NCBI RefSeq assembly: GCF_003545765.1
Contig: NZ_QXIO01000006.1
Span: forward strand, 124,001-188,000
Reading direction: 5' to 3'
Origin: Colwellia sp. RSH04
Lineage (GTDB): Bacteria; Pseudomonadota; Gammaproteobacteria; Enterobacterales; Alteromonadaceae
DNA: 64,000 bases
In this document: positions 1 through 8,314 of the stretch, piece by piece
Position numbering within the stretch: position 1 is the first letter of the stretch
Layout: every line of letters begins with the position of its first letter
Notes under the pieces: generated by a model
Databases searched by the model: none
The model's input: only the letters and a program-made list of their open reading frames with translations
Told to the model about the DNA's origin: nothing
Made by a program: the position numbers and the translations under genes

Positions 1-648
1 TATTGGCAAGCAAAGCATGCTATAACAGGCAGTGCACAAGGTCGCGGAACAACATGGTTTATTCAATATCATGACGACGATAAGCCAGAAAACCCCGATC
101 AGCAATGGGTACTTCGTCACTATTATCGTGGTGGGCTCATTGGAAAAATAATTAACGACAGTTACCTTTTTACGGGAATGGAACAAACTCGCGCAGCAAA
201 AGAATTTACCCTACTTCATCATTTACACACCCTTGATTTACCTGCCCCCATGCCTATTGCCTTTCGCGTTAAGCGTCGTGGTTTATTTTATCAGGCTGAT
301 TTATTATCGAGTCGCATTGAGAATGCCCAAGATTTAGTGGCAATACTTAGTGAAAAAGCGCTTGATGACACAGTTTGGCAACGTATTGGCGCCATCATAA
401 AACGATTTCACCAACACAATATTTATCACCATGATTTAAATGCGCACAATATTTTAATCAATGATAAACAACAAGTGTTTATTATCGATTTCGATCAAGG
501 TGAAGTAAGAACAAACCATAGTAATAAGTGGCAGCAAGGAAATATTGATCGCCTAAAACGTTCCTTTCTAAAAGAGCTAAACAAGCTCCCAAAGTTTCAT
601 TTTAATGAAGAGCATTGGCAACAATTATTATCTGGATATAGCGAGTAG
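1..648 (+). CDS. kdkA: 3-deoxy-D-manno-octulosonic acid (Kdo) kinase, 5' end outside the window
   Basis: KdkA phosphorylates the Kdo residue of Kdo-lipid A at the inner face of the cytoplasmic membrane during LPS core assembly. The reading frame is open from base 1, so the first ATG (178) is internal and 215 codons of the protein are present. The N-terminal part shows the family motif GSAQGRGTTWFI and RHYYRGGLIGK. The kinase-like catalytic core is clear: HHDLNAHNIL (catalytic loop) followed by IIDFDQGE (metal-binding Asp). The protein is complete at its C-terminus. It stands alone; the next gene is 72 bp downstream with its own ribosome binding site. The assignment is firm because both motifs are diagnostic of the Kdo kinase / RIO-like family. 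Confidence 0.93.
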   Translation, partial: YWQAKHAITGSAQGRGTTWFIQYHDDDKPENPDQQWVLRHYYRGGLIGKIINDSYLFTGMEQTRAAKEFTLLHHLHTLDLPAPMPIAFRVKRRGLFYQADLLSSRIENAQDLVAILSEKALDDTVWQRIGAIIKRFHQHNIYHHDLNAHNILINDKQQVFIIDFDQGEVRTNHSNKWQQGNIDRLKRSFLKELNKLPKFHFNEEHWQQLLSGYSE

Positions 649-720
649 AAATACCTTAAAATAGCGCACATCCGTCGTATTAAAAAGTACAGAGATATTG
701 TAAAAGTAAAGAGAATCCCT

Positions 721-1038
721 ATGAATTTCATCACGCTAATATTTATTGCATTAACTCTTTTCTCTAACCTTGCTTTTGCTGAAAAAAGCAAAACGCGTGA
801 TATCAGTCACCTTATTTCTAAAGAAGAGTTCTTAACATATGCAGATGTCGCTGACTTTATTGATAAATCACCGAAAGTGAGTGAGATGTTGCCTGCCTCA
901 ACGGATGATGTTGATGAACAAGGTCGCCCTTTTGTTACAATGTTAACCGGCTCTGACTGTGATCGTGATGGTAAAATGGACGATAACCCAACCTGTAATG
1001 CAGTGTTCTTTAAACTGTGGTTAAAGTACGCGCGCTAA
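721..1038 (+). CDS. Small exported protein of unknown function
   Basis: A 105-aa protein with a clear Sec signal peptide (about residues 1-20, ending SNLAFA before EKS). The mature part is short and acidic, with one Cys pair near the C-terminus inside SDCDRDGKMDDNPTC, which could form a disulfide or, with its Asp/Asn-rich DxDxDGxxDDN stretch, a calcium-binding loop; both readings are inference. An AAAGAG ribosome binding site precedes the ATG. I do not recognise the family. It follows kdkA but is probably its own unit, ended by the hairpin at 1110-1138. Confidence 0.7.
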   Translation: MNFITLIFIALTLFSNLAFAEKSKTRDISHLISKEEFLTYADVADFIDKSPKVSEMLPASTDDVDEQGRPFVTMLTGSDCDRDGKMDDNPTCNAVFFKLWLKYAR

Positions 1039-1109
1039 AAACCAGCACTTTCATTGGCGCTAGTCTTTAGTTCATCATGAAAAACTCATATTCGCATTTT
1101 ACATTGACA

Positions 1110-1146
1110 TGGGCGACTTCATTACATTGAGTCGCCCACTCTTTTT
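1110..1146 (+). terminator. Rho-independent terminator after the small exported gene
   Basis: TGGGCGACT (1110-1118) pairs perfectly with AGTCGCCCA (1130-1138) around an 11-nt loop, followed by a T-rich run (ctcttttta). It sits between the convergent genes ending at 1038 and 1145. Confidence 0.8.
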
Positions 1147-1630
1147 ATTCCTCTAATTCAATGTCAGTATCTTGAATTAAACCAGTATCTGTCTTGTTAG
1201 CACAGGCTTTATCACGAATATTCTTTTGCATTACAACGACAGAGAAAATACTTAAGGTATAGGCCATGGCATAAAAGCCTTTTTCGCTTAATAACAATTG
1301 CGCATTATATAAACCTATGATTAATAAACTAATGGCAATAGCGGAAGACGCCCAACAAATACGTGTATAAATTTTAGAAGTTTGAATACCTTCACGTTCA
1401 TCTCTTACTGCTTTTTGCACTGACACCATAGAGAATAAACCAAACAACAGAACAATTAAGTAATAGCCTTTTTCATTAAGCGCCATATCAGCATTATATA
1501 AACCAATTGCATAAGCAAAGCTGCCAATAAGTAAAGCGGCTACAGAAGCTAAGGTATATGATTTTGTCGGAATAGTGGCTTGAATTGTTGCTTGAGTCGT
1601 TACTTGTGTCGCTAAAGTCGGTGTAGTCAT
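1145..1630 (-). CDS. YiaA/YiaB-family inner membrane protein
   Basis: A 161-aa membrane protein with two tandem copies of the YiaAB two-helix unit. Copy 1 reads IGLYNADMALNEKGYYL...VQKAVRD and copy 2 IGLYNAQLLLSEKGFYA...MQKNIRD, so the internal duplication is directly visible. Each copy gives two hydrophobic segments, four in total. Escherichia coli YiaA (about 145 aa) has the same duplicated layout; the molecular function of the family is unknown. The N-terminus is Thr/Gln-rich (TQVTTQATIQATIPT) and the C-terminus acidic, probably cytoplasmic. It is monocistronic on the minus strand. Confidence 0.85.
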   Translation of the reverse strand: MTTPTLATQVTTQATIQATIPTKSYTLASVAALLIGSFAYAIGLYNADMALNEKGYYLIVLLFGLFSMVSVQKAVRDEREGIQTSKIYTRICWASSAIAISLLIIGLYNAQLLLSEKGFYAMAYTLSIFSVVVMQKNIRDKACANKTDTGLIQDTDIELEE

Positions 1631-1797
1631 TTTTGATTCCTTTTAAGTGTTTCGTCTTGTTGACAAGAGACACTATGAATCAAAGAATACACTAAATAAA
1701 CCTTGTTATCATAAGTAGCTTAACATACAGCTTAAAGTATTTTAATACTATACCTTAAGCTATGCTTTAAGCTGTATGTAGGGGTTGTTCATTGCGG
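1631..1797. repeat. Intergenic region with a perfect 15-bp inverted repeat
   Basis: ACATACAGCTTAAAG (1723-1737) is repeated as its exact reverse complement CTTTAAGCTGTATGT (1765-1779) with a 27-bp spacer that itself contains CTTAAG. There is no T-run on either strand, so a simple terminator is not obvious. It lies upstream of the yiaA-like gene and downstream of the hydrolase gene, both on the minus strand. Confidence 0.7.
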
Positions 1798-3165
1798 TTA
1801 CTTAATCGCTGCAATAAATTGTTGTAAGGATTTCAACATGTCTTGGTAATGGGGATTGTAGGTTAAGCGCTGTAGTAAGTTAGCATTCGTTAAGTTTTCT
1901 TCGGTCAGTTCACCTTTGATCACCTCTTGGCTCGTTTTACAGGCACTAAAGCGGGCAATATCTTTAATGTAGTGTTCACAATTTCGATACTGCCCATTAA
2001 TACCGTAATGTGGATTATCTGGTGAGTTGGTCGTGGCGGTATGCGCAATATTATATATGTCTTTACACAATGAGTTACTTTCACACTGAGGATTAATTAC
2101 TTGAATACTTTCTTGTAAAGACGCAGGAATACTTGCTTTATTGCCATAAAAGACAAAACGACTTGGATCGTCCTTATAGCTTTCTTTTCCTTGTTGCCAC
2201 TCATTAATTAACACATATGTTTGTTGAGTTTCTATAGTTTGATCATGCTCGCTAGCGACTACAAATAATGGGATGTTGTGCATTTTTCTTTCACTAGATG
2301 CATCTTTACCGACAATTCGACTCATTAAGCTGTGCACTTGCGCCCCTGCGTTATACGGAAATGATTCATACTTGGCAAAATCAGCATCCATCGACAAATC
2401 AATCCAATCAACAAAAGGAATATAATCGACATATTTCGCTAACCAAGCCAGATCACTCTTTGCTTTAGAGGCAGGCGACCACATCAGTAAGCCTGAAATT
2501 TTTTCATCAACTACTTCTTGGTGCATTAAGTAGTCAAAAATCAGTGCGCCACCTGTAGAAAATCCGCCGAGATAAACTTGCTCAAAATCTTGTAGGGTGC
2601 GCTCAATGCCATACTTTGCTGCTTGCTGCCATTCTTGATAACTCACATCCTGCAATTGTGCTGGAGCAGTACCATGACCAGGTAATAATAACGTTCTTAC
2701 CGTAAAACCTTGTTGATAAAAGAACTGCGCTAAATCATGGAATGAGTATGGCGAATCAGTTAAGCCATGAATCAATAAAACCGCTTTTTTAGCATCGGGT
2801 TGTGTTAATTCAAAGGGAGCAACTAACTGAGCTATCGTCGGCTCTTTAGCCCAGCTATTTAATACAGCAAGTTGATTAAAGGTTTTAGTATAAATTGGGC
2901 AAGGTAATTCAGCTCTCGGGTTTTGCGCTGCAATAAGCTGATGGCTATATTGTATATATTGATCAAAGCTTAAATTCGTTTCAAAACTAAAGTGAATGCG
3001 CTCATCTGCCAAAGGGTTATGGCTTTCTCGATATTTTCCTGCTGCTATTTGCTGCTCAATATCTTTTTGCTCAAATGAAAAATCTAAACACGTTGCTTGC
3101 TTAGCGAAAAGAGTCGGCGAAGTAACCATTAAAAAGCCGATAATTAATTGACTAAATAATTTCAT
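1798..3165 (-). CDS. Secreted alpha/beta hydrolase (lipase/esterase-like)
   Basis: A 455-aa exported serine hydrolase. Residues 1-21 form a signal peptide (LFA before KQA). The alpha/beta-hydrolase core begins near residue 128 with VLLIHGLTDSPYSF (oxyanion-hole HG), then LLLPGHGTAP, and the nucleophile elbow GGFSTGG with Ser203 in a G-x-S-x-G motif. The region FVVASEHDQTI carries a plausible acid residue and NIAHTATTNSPDNPHYG a candidate His. Closest in style to monoacylglycerol-lipase / carboxylesterase-like proteins of the serine-aminopeptidase S33 fold. Substrate unknown. It is 10 bp downstream of the XRE regulator on the same strand, so the two are probably co-transcribed. Confidence 0.8.
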   Translation of the reverse strand: MKLFSQLIIGFLMVTSPTLFAKQATCLDFSFEQKDIEQQIAAGKYRESHNPLADERIHFSFETNLSFDQYIQYSHQLIAAQNPRAELPCPIYTKTFNQLAVLNSWAKEPTIAQLVAPFELTQPDAKKAVLLIHGLTDSPYSFHDLAQFFYQQGFTVRTLLLPGHGTAPAQLQDVSYQEWQQAAKYGIERTLQDFEQVYLGGFSTGGALIFDYLMHQEVVDEKISGLLMWSPASKAKSDLAWLAKYVDYIPFVDWIDLSMDADFAKYESFPYNAGAQVHSLMSRIVGKDASSERKMHNIPLFVVASEHDQTIETQQTYVLINEWQQGKESYKDDPSRFVFYGNKASIPASLQESIQVINPQCESNSLCKDIYNIAHTATTNSPDNPHYGINGQYRNCEHYIKDIARFSACKTSQEVIKGELTEENLTNANLLQRLTYNPHYQDMLKSLQQFIAAIK

Positions 3166-3175
3166 GAATATTCCT

Positions 3176-3913
3176 TTATGTCGGTTTTCTTAATTTAGCA
3201 AACGGGGTGTATTCCCACGGTCTCATGGCGCACAACATACCAATATGCTGTCTTTTGTCTAGCGGTATTTTTGCATCTTCTTGATTAAGTAAGGCCGCTT
3301 CTTTGGTTAATTGATTAAGTTTACGTTGAATAATATCAATAGAAGATTGCGAATACGTACCACGCAAATAAAAGCGAAAATTATTTTCACCTTTAAAGCG
3401 AGAATGCATAAATTCACTAAATACGTCGGTGGCAATATTTTGCTCAAGCGGTCCATTGGGTATCCAGCGAAAATCTTGTGCAATTAATAACTTATATTCA
3501 TTATTAGGCAGTAGCTGAATCATTTTAAGCTTATCTAATTTAGCCAATAATCGAATACATTCATGCTCAGTGATTTGATAATATTTAAGAATATCAGCAA
3601 AGGTCCACGAGTCTTTCACACAAACGGCAACTAAGAACAGTTTAGTGTCAGTCACTAATTCTTTTTCTTGTTCTGGTGTTAGTTGCGAGATTTGATCTTG
3701 TTGCTTTTCAGCAATTAAAAACAAATCTGACAAACTCAAATTGAGTAACTGACAAATCTCCTCCAATCGGTCTAAGGCAAAAGATTGCGTGGAAAAAATT
3801 CGCTTAACATTAGCCTCACTCATCGATAAATGGTTAGCAATATCTTTATAAGTAATGTGCTGTTGACGTAACAACGCCTTTAACGTGTTGCTTATTTGTT
3901 TAATTTGGCTCAT
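3176..3913 (-). CDS. XRE-type HTH transcriptional regulator
   Basis: A 245-aa cytoplasmic regulator with an N-terminal Cro/CI helix-turn-helix at about residues 10-60: TYKDIANHLSMSEANVKRIF (recognition helix) followed by LDRLEEICQLLNLSLSDLF. The C-terminal 180 residues form a helical domain (LAKLDKLKMIQLLPNNEYKL looks like a second wing-type segment) with no catalytic motif. It is divergent from the exported-protein pair starting at 4055 and precedes the secreted hydrolase on its own strand, so it likely controls one or both; this is inference from position. Confidence 0.8.
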   Translation of the reverse strand: MSQIKQISNTLKALLRQQHITYKDIANHLSMSEANVKRIFSTQSFALDRLEEICQLLNLSLSDLFLIAEKQQDQISQLTPEQEKELVTDTKLFLVAVCVKDSWTFADILKYYQITEHECIRLLAKLDKLKMIQLLPNNEYKLLIAQDFRWIPNGPLEQNIATDVFSEFMHSRFKGENNFRFYLRGTYSQSSIDIIQRKLNQLTKEAALLNQEDAKIPLDKRQHIGMLCAMRPWEYTPFAKLRKPT

Positions 3914-4054
3914 AACAACTTCAAGGTATATTTATTTAATACTTTTAGTGGTTTAACAGTATACACACGACAACATAGTTTACACAAACAATCCTTAAAT
4001 CTATATTTGCACTCAGTTAGCAAGGGCTAGCAACTAAAACAAATAAGGAAAATA

Positions 4055-4579
4055 ATGATGTTTACTACTAACACAATGACTCAAATTCAATCGACAACAA
4101 AACAACCGACTTCAAAGAAATTTATTAATAGCATTGCCGTAATGCTATTAGCCGCTTCATTAACCACTAATGCTGTTGCGGCTGATTCAGCCCAGCATAC
4201 TAGTAAAGCAGGTAAGCATTCTGCACTAGCCGTTTCTCATGGTGCAGCCTCGACGGCAAAGGTTGCAGCTGCAGTGGTCGCTGTACCCGTTGCTGTTTCA
4301 GGAGGTGCAATGCTTGGTACCGGCGTAGTAAGTGCTGGTGCAGGTTCAGACAAAGTAGGTAGTCAAATTGCCACCTCAGGTGCCGCAACAATGAGTGCTG
4401 CAGCCCAAACAGTACAAAGCATTAAATTTGAACATAAAGATGAAGATGAATTGATAATATCTGATATCACAATCACCGCAGATCCAGCACCCGCAACGGT
4501 AATGCAACAAAAAAGCGTAGAAACGACTAAAACCAAAGTTACCACTAAGACCACAATTAAAACAACGGAGCAAAAATAA
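4055..4579 (+). CDS. Exported Ala/Thr-rich protein of unknown function
   Basis: A 174-aa protein with a long N-region (MMFTTNTMTQ... before the hydrophobic core IAVMLLAASLTTNAVAA) and a probable signal peptide cleavage near residue 43. The mature part is Ala/Val/Gly-rich (a hydrophobic stretch around residues 68-95: KVAAAVVAVPVAVSGGAMLG) and ends in a Thr/Lys-rich tail (KTKVTTKTTIKTTEQK). Two adjacent ATGs (4055, 4058) follow AAGGA; either may start. Its stop overlaps the ATG of the next gene (TAATG), which indicates translational coupling. No family recognised. Confidence 0.7.
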   Translation: MMFTTNTMTQIQSTTKQPTSKKFINSIAVMLLAASLTTNAVAADSAQHTSKAGKHSALAVSHGAASTAKVAAAVVAVPVAVSGGAMLGTGVVSAGAGSDKVGSQIATSGAATMSAAAQTVQSIKFEHKDEDELIISDITITADPAPATVMQQKSVETTKTKVTTKTTIKTTEQK

Positions 4580-5409
4580 TGAGCGCCTTCAATTTATTTG
4601 CTACATCAAAATACACAATTTTTGCGTTATCTATTGCGGTAATTTCTAGCATCACCACAGCACATGCTGGCAGTACAAAAAATGTAGATCCTAAGCATTC
4701 TGCCAACGAAATAACCACATTTGCCAAACAGGTAGAAAAATATGCAGCCAAACAAGGTGCTAGGGCTTTTATTATTGCCCGCATGGGTCGCCCTAAAAAA
4801 GATTTACCAAAAGGCATTAGTTTTACCCACACGGCAATTGCTGTTTACTCAAACATTGAATTAGGAAACGGTAAAACAGCCAGAGGTTATGCGATTCATA
4901 ACCTGTATCAAAATGAAGGGCAGTTAGACACCAGCTCTTTAGTTGTTGATTACCCTACTGACTTCTTTTGGGGGGCAGAAGAGTTAAAAGCAGGCATTAT
5001 TATTCCGACTAAAGATTTGCAGCATCGTTTAATCGAAGCTATTGCTTCTGGTAAAAACAAAGCAGTTCACAATAGTCACTATTCGGTTATTGCGAACCCG
5101 TTTAATGATCAATTTCAAAATTGTACAGAACATACCTTGGATATAATAAATGCGTCGATTTACCAAACAACCGATATAGCACGATTAAAGCGTAACGCTA
5201 AAAACCATTTTCAGCCACAACGCGTAAAAACTAGCCCGTTTAAATTAATGCTAGGCAGTGCGTTTATGGATGATGTGACGACTAAAGATCATGATGGCAA
5301 GGTTTATACAACAACCTTTACCACCATTGCCAAATATTTAAACAAGAACCAATTAATGCAATCAAGCGTGGTGTTTGATCAACAAGGAAAAGCAGCAAAG
5401 TTAATATAA
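4579..5409 (+). CDS. DUF2145-like exported protein
   Basis: A 276-aa exported protein with signal peptide (cleavage about residue 31, TTAHA before GST). It shows the pattern I associate with DUF2145: RMGRPKKDLPKG, then SFTHTAIAVYS with a conserved His, a GYAIHNLYQ segment, YPTDFFWG, and QNCTEHTLDII with a Cys and a His. A Cys plus His in a fold entered through HTAI is reminiscent of NlpC/P60-like enzymes, but catalytic function is not established. It overlaps the preceding gene by 1 bp and ends before a strong bidirectional terminator, so 4055-5409 forms one operon. Confidence 0.72.
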   Translation: MSAFNLFATSKYTIFALSIAVISSITTAHAGSTKNVDPKHSANEITTFAKQVEKYAAKQGARAFIIARMGRPKKDLPKGISFTHTAIAVYSNIELGNGKTARGYAIHNLYQNEGQLDTSSLVVDYPTDFFWGAEELKAGIIIPTKDLQHRLIEAIASGKNKAVHNSHYSVIANPFNDQFQNCTEHTLDIINASIYQTTDIARLKRNAKNHFQPQRVKTSPFKLMLGSAFMDDVTTKDHDGKVYTTTFTTIAKYLNKNQLMQSSVVFDQQGKAAKLI

Positions 5410-5450
5410 TTCTTTCTAAAAATTAAATTCCTTTAGATTAAAACCAATAA

Positions 5451-5486
5451 AAAAGCCTTTAAGTCGAAACACTTAAAGGCTTTTTA
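5451..5486. terminator. Bidirectional terminator between DUF2145 gene and pyrE
   Basis: AAAAGCCTTTAAGT (5451-5464) pairs with ACTTAAAGGCTTTT (5471-5484) around a 6-nt loop, with A-run upstream and T-run downstream, so it can stop transcription from both convergent operons. Confidence 0.88.
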
Positions 5487-5508
5487 TAAGTAATATAGAG
5501 CTAATATA

Positions 5509-6174
5509 TTAAATACCGTAGGCTTCGCGATACTGATTAATACTGGCTAAACTTGTAGCCAACTCATCAGCGTTGTCTGGTTTAGTCGCTAACTTCTCTT
5601 CTAAGTAGGTTACCACGTCAGCCAATTTTACGATTGACACAACTTGTGTACCAAAATCACGCTCAACTTCTTGAATGGCTGATAACTCACCTTGGCCTTT
5701 TTCTTGGCGATCAAGTGCAATTAATACGCCTGATAATTCAGCGTTATGCGCTTTGATGATTTCCATTGATTCACGAATGGCTGTACCTGCGGTAATAACA
5801 TCATCAACCAACATCACCTTACCATTAAGATCTGCACCCACTAATGAACCACCTTCACCGTGCGTTTTCGCTTCTTTACGGTTAAAACAGTAAGGTACAT
5901 CAAGGTTATGTTGATCAAACAAAGCAACGGTAGTCGTTGTCGCAATAGGAATGCCTTTATAAGCTGGGCCAAAAACTAAATCAAACTCAATGTTGGCATC
6001 AACTAGTGCAGCAGCATAAAAACGCCCTAAACGCGCTAAATCACCACCAGTTTTAAATAATCCAGCATTAAAAAAGTAAGGGCTAGTACGGCCAGATTTT
6101 AAAGTAAACTCACCAAAACGTAATACCTGTTTTGATAATGCAAATTCTATGAAATCGCGTTGATAATCTTTCAT
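5509..6174 (-). CDS. pyrE: Orotate phosphoribosyltransferase
   Basis: PyrE converts orotate and PRPP to orotidine 5'-phosphate in pyrimidine synthesis. The 221-aa protein is slightly longer than the 213-aa E. coli enzyme. Diagnostic segments: [18 protein letters not shown] near the N-terminus, [24 protein letters not shown] (flexible loop), and the PRPP-binding motif [14 protein letters not shown]. It is 27 bp downstream of rph on the same strand, the classical rph-pyrE operon. Confidence 0.98.
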   Translation of the reverse strand: MKDYQRDFIEFALSKQVLRFGEFTLKSGRTSPYFFNAGLFKTGGDLARLGRFYAAALVDANIEFDLVFGPAYKGIPIATTTTVALFDQHNLDVPYCFNRKEAKTHGEGGSLVGADLNGKVMLVDDVITAGTAIRESMEIIKAHNAELSGVLIALDRQEKGQGELSAIQEVERDFGTQVVSIVKLADVVTYLEEKLATKPDNADELATSLASINQYREAYGI

Positions 6175-6201
6175 GTGTAAATTCCCTAAAGATTAATTAA
6201 A

Positions 6202-6915
6202 TTAGCTTAATGCTGCTTTTTGAAGATCGAATAATTCATTAATACCATCTTTTGCTAATTGCATCATGGCATTCATTTCATCAAAGCTAAACGGCTCTTC
6301 TTCCGCTGTACCTTGTACTTCAATGAGCTTGCCTGTATCTGTCATGACTACATTCATGTCTGTTTCAGCACATGAATCTTCAGCGTAGTCTAAATCAGCA
6401 ACAGGCTCACCTTGATAAACCCCAACAGAGACTGCTGCAATCATGTATTTTAACGGGTTCGTTTTAATAATGTCTTTTGCACGCATGTAGTTAAGTGCGT
6501 CAACTAAAGCAACACAAGCACCTGTGATAGAGGCTGTACGTGTACCGCCATCCGCTTGAATAACATCACAATCAACCGAAATTGTGTTTTCGCCTAAGGC
6601 TTTTAAATCAACCGCGCCACGAAGTGCACGCGCGATTAAACGAGAAATTTCTAATGTACGACCGCTTTGCTTACCAGAAGCCGCTTCACGACGCATACGC
6701 GTGTGTGTAGAACGAGGTAACATACCATATTCAGCAGTAACCCAACCTTTACCTTGGCCCTTTAAAAAGCGTGGCACACCTTCTTCAACCGATGCAGTAC
6801 AAATGACTTTAGTATCACCAAATTCAATTAATACTGAACCTTCAGCATGACTAGTAAATTGACGAGTGATCGTTACTGGGCGAATTTGCCCTAATGTTCT
6901 GCCGCTTGGACGCAT
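6202..6915 (-). CDS. rph: Ribonuclease PH
   Basis: Phosphorolytic 3'-5' exoribonuclease that trims tRNA 3' ends; forms a hexameric ring. The 237-aa protein starts [14 protein letters not shown] and has the typical [38 protein letters not shown] and the phosphate-binding [14 protein letters not shown]. Length matches intact RNase PH (about 238 aa), with no sign of the frameshift known in E. coli K-12. First gene of the rph-pyrE operon. Confidence 0.98.
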   Translation of the reverse strand: MRPSGRTLGQIRPVTITRQFTSHAEGSVLIEFGDTKVICTASVEEGVPRFLKGQGKGWVTAEYGMLPRSTHTRMRREAASGKQSGRTLEISRLIARALRGAVDLKALGENTISVDCDVIQADGGTRTASITGACVALVDALNYMRAKDIIKTNPLKYMIAAVSVGVYQGEPVADLDYAEDSCAETDMNVVMTDTGKLIEVQGTAEEEPFSFDEMNAMMQLAKDGINELFDLQKAALS

Positions 6916-7084
6916 GAAGAATTCCTCAAATTAGTTAATTGCGGCTATTATAAAGCCAAGTTAAGAAATTTGACATAAAGACAGACCAACTATTTTGAAA
7001 TATAGTTATTCTTTACAAGGTCTCTTGTTTTAACCGAGCAATTTATACCAAAGCTAACTAGCTAGATAATGTGAAATACAAACA

Positions 7085-7657
7085 ATGAAGCAATTAATAT
7101 CTATTATACTTGGCGTAACATTTTTATTTTCTGTGAATGTACTTGCCTCAACAACGCTAAACTCAATTGTTAACGAGTTGCCTGAATACAGTAAAATCTA
7201 TGACGATACGCGTGATCCCTTTGAAGATGCTCGAAGCGCATTAACCTTAGCCAAAGAAACCAATCGCCAGGTATTAATAGAAATAGGCGGTAACTGGTGT
7301 AGCTGGTGTCATAAAATGGATGACTTCTTAGCAAAAAATCCCGATATATTTCAAGCGCTTCATGCTAATTATGTGCTGTTAAAAATTAATGTCAGCGACA
7401 GTAATGAAAACGAAGCCTTTATGGATGCCTTACCTCCTGTATTAGGTTACCCACATATGTATGTATCTACCGCATCAGGCAAAATGATTTTATCGAAAGA
7501 CACCGCTGAGTTGCTTGCTGGTAGTGAATACTCAAGAGAACAGTGGTTAACATTTATTGATAAATGGTCACTGAACCAGTGGCTTGCAAACAGTAAAGAG
7601 AATCAACCCTCGCCTAATACTGGTTCTTCAAATAGCCGACAAGAAACTGAGGAATAA
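7085..7657 (+). CDS. Periplasmic thioredoxin-like protein
   Basis: A 190-aa exported protein with signal peptide (residues 1-21, NVLA before STT) and a thioredoxin fold of the Thioredoxin_7 / DsbD-C-terminal-like type. The active site is NWCSWCHKM with Cys72 and Cys75 (CxxC). A cis-Pro is likely in VLGYPHMYV. The C-terminus is a disordered NQPSPNTGSSNS tail. It lies 3 bp before a TAT-type protein and a GMC oxidoreductase, so it may act as a periplasmic reductant or cofactor chaperone for that complex; the role is inferred from context. Confidence 0.8.
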   Translation: MKQLISIILGVTFLFSVNVLASTTLNSIVNELPEYSKIYDDTRDPFEDARSALTLAKETNRQVLIEIGGNWCSWCHKMDDFLAKNPDIFQALHANYVLLKINVSDSNENEAFMDALPPVLGYPHMYVSTASGKMILSKDTAELLAGSEYSREQWLTFIDKWSLNQWLANSKENQPSPNTGSSNSRQETEE

Positions 7658-7660
7658 TCA

Positions 7661-8314
7661 TTGAATTTTATAAAATCATTTTTTGATATCGCTTTCACTA
7701 CACCAGAGTTTCTTAAAGAAAAACAACAAACAAGACGTCGATTACTCAAATCTGCTGCGGGAGTTTCTGCGTTAACGCTTTTTCCCGCATGGACGGTTAC
7801 CGCGACTCAAAACAAACAACTAAGCACATTACTGACCACAGATCCGTGGAAAACCTTAAACAGCGTAATGAATCATTTATTGCCGGCCTCAAAAACAGGC
7901 CCAAGCGCTGAAGAGATTCAAGCGATGCCATTTTTATATAACTTAGTCTTTGAGCGCCCAACTCCCAAAGATGAAATAGAGTTTATTTTTAAAGGTGTAG
8001 AATGGCTAAATGGTTATACAAACCAGAAACTTAATCGTTCATTTGTTAAATTAACTTTTGACGAGAAAGAAACAATGTTACGCGATATTAGCCAATCGAA
8101 CGCAGGCAGTAACTGGATAAATATGATGCTGACTAACCTATTAGAAGCCATGTTATCGCCACCCGCTTATGGTGGAAACCCTAATGGTATTGGCTGGCAA
8201 TGGCTAGAACATAAAGCGGGCTTTCCTTTACCAGCAAAAGGGCAGCGCTATTTTGAATTACCTAAACGCGCTAGCATTATTAAATTGTCGCGTTTATCAG
8301 AGGAAAGCAGCTAA
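7661..8314 (+). CDS. Gluconate 2-dehydrogenase subunit 3-like protein (TAT-type leader)
   Basis: A 217-aa protein resembling the small subunit of membrane-associated GMC dehydrogenases. It carries a twin-arginine-like leader, QTRRRLLKSAAGVSALTLF, at about residues 24-42, and the typical pattern of a helical small subunit that starts with a His (MNHLLPAS) and includes PPAYGGNPNGIGWQWLEH near the C-terminus. Start codon is TTG at 7661, supported by GAGGA upstream and the absence of a nearby ATG. Its stop overlaps the ATG of the GMC gene (TAATG). In known systems this subunit is needed for export and assembly of the flavoprotein, which has no leader of its own. Confidence 0.78.
   Translation: MNFIKSFFDIAFTTPEFLKEKQQTRRRLLKSAAGVSALTLFPAWTVTATQNKQLSTLLTTDPWKTLNSVMNHLLPASKTGPSAEEIQAMPFLYNLVFERPTPKDEIEFIFKGVEWLNGYTNQKLNRSFVKLTFDEKETMLRDISQSNAGSNWINMMLTNLLEAMLSPPAYGGNPNGIGWQWLEHKAGFPLPAKGQRYFELPKRASIIKLSRLSEESS

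Noticed and set aside
4200-4832. Overlapping minus-strand ORFs
   Set aside because: They are antisense shadows of the exported-protein genes, without ribosome binding sites and with no recognisable protein pattern.
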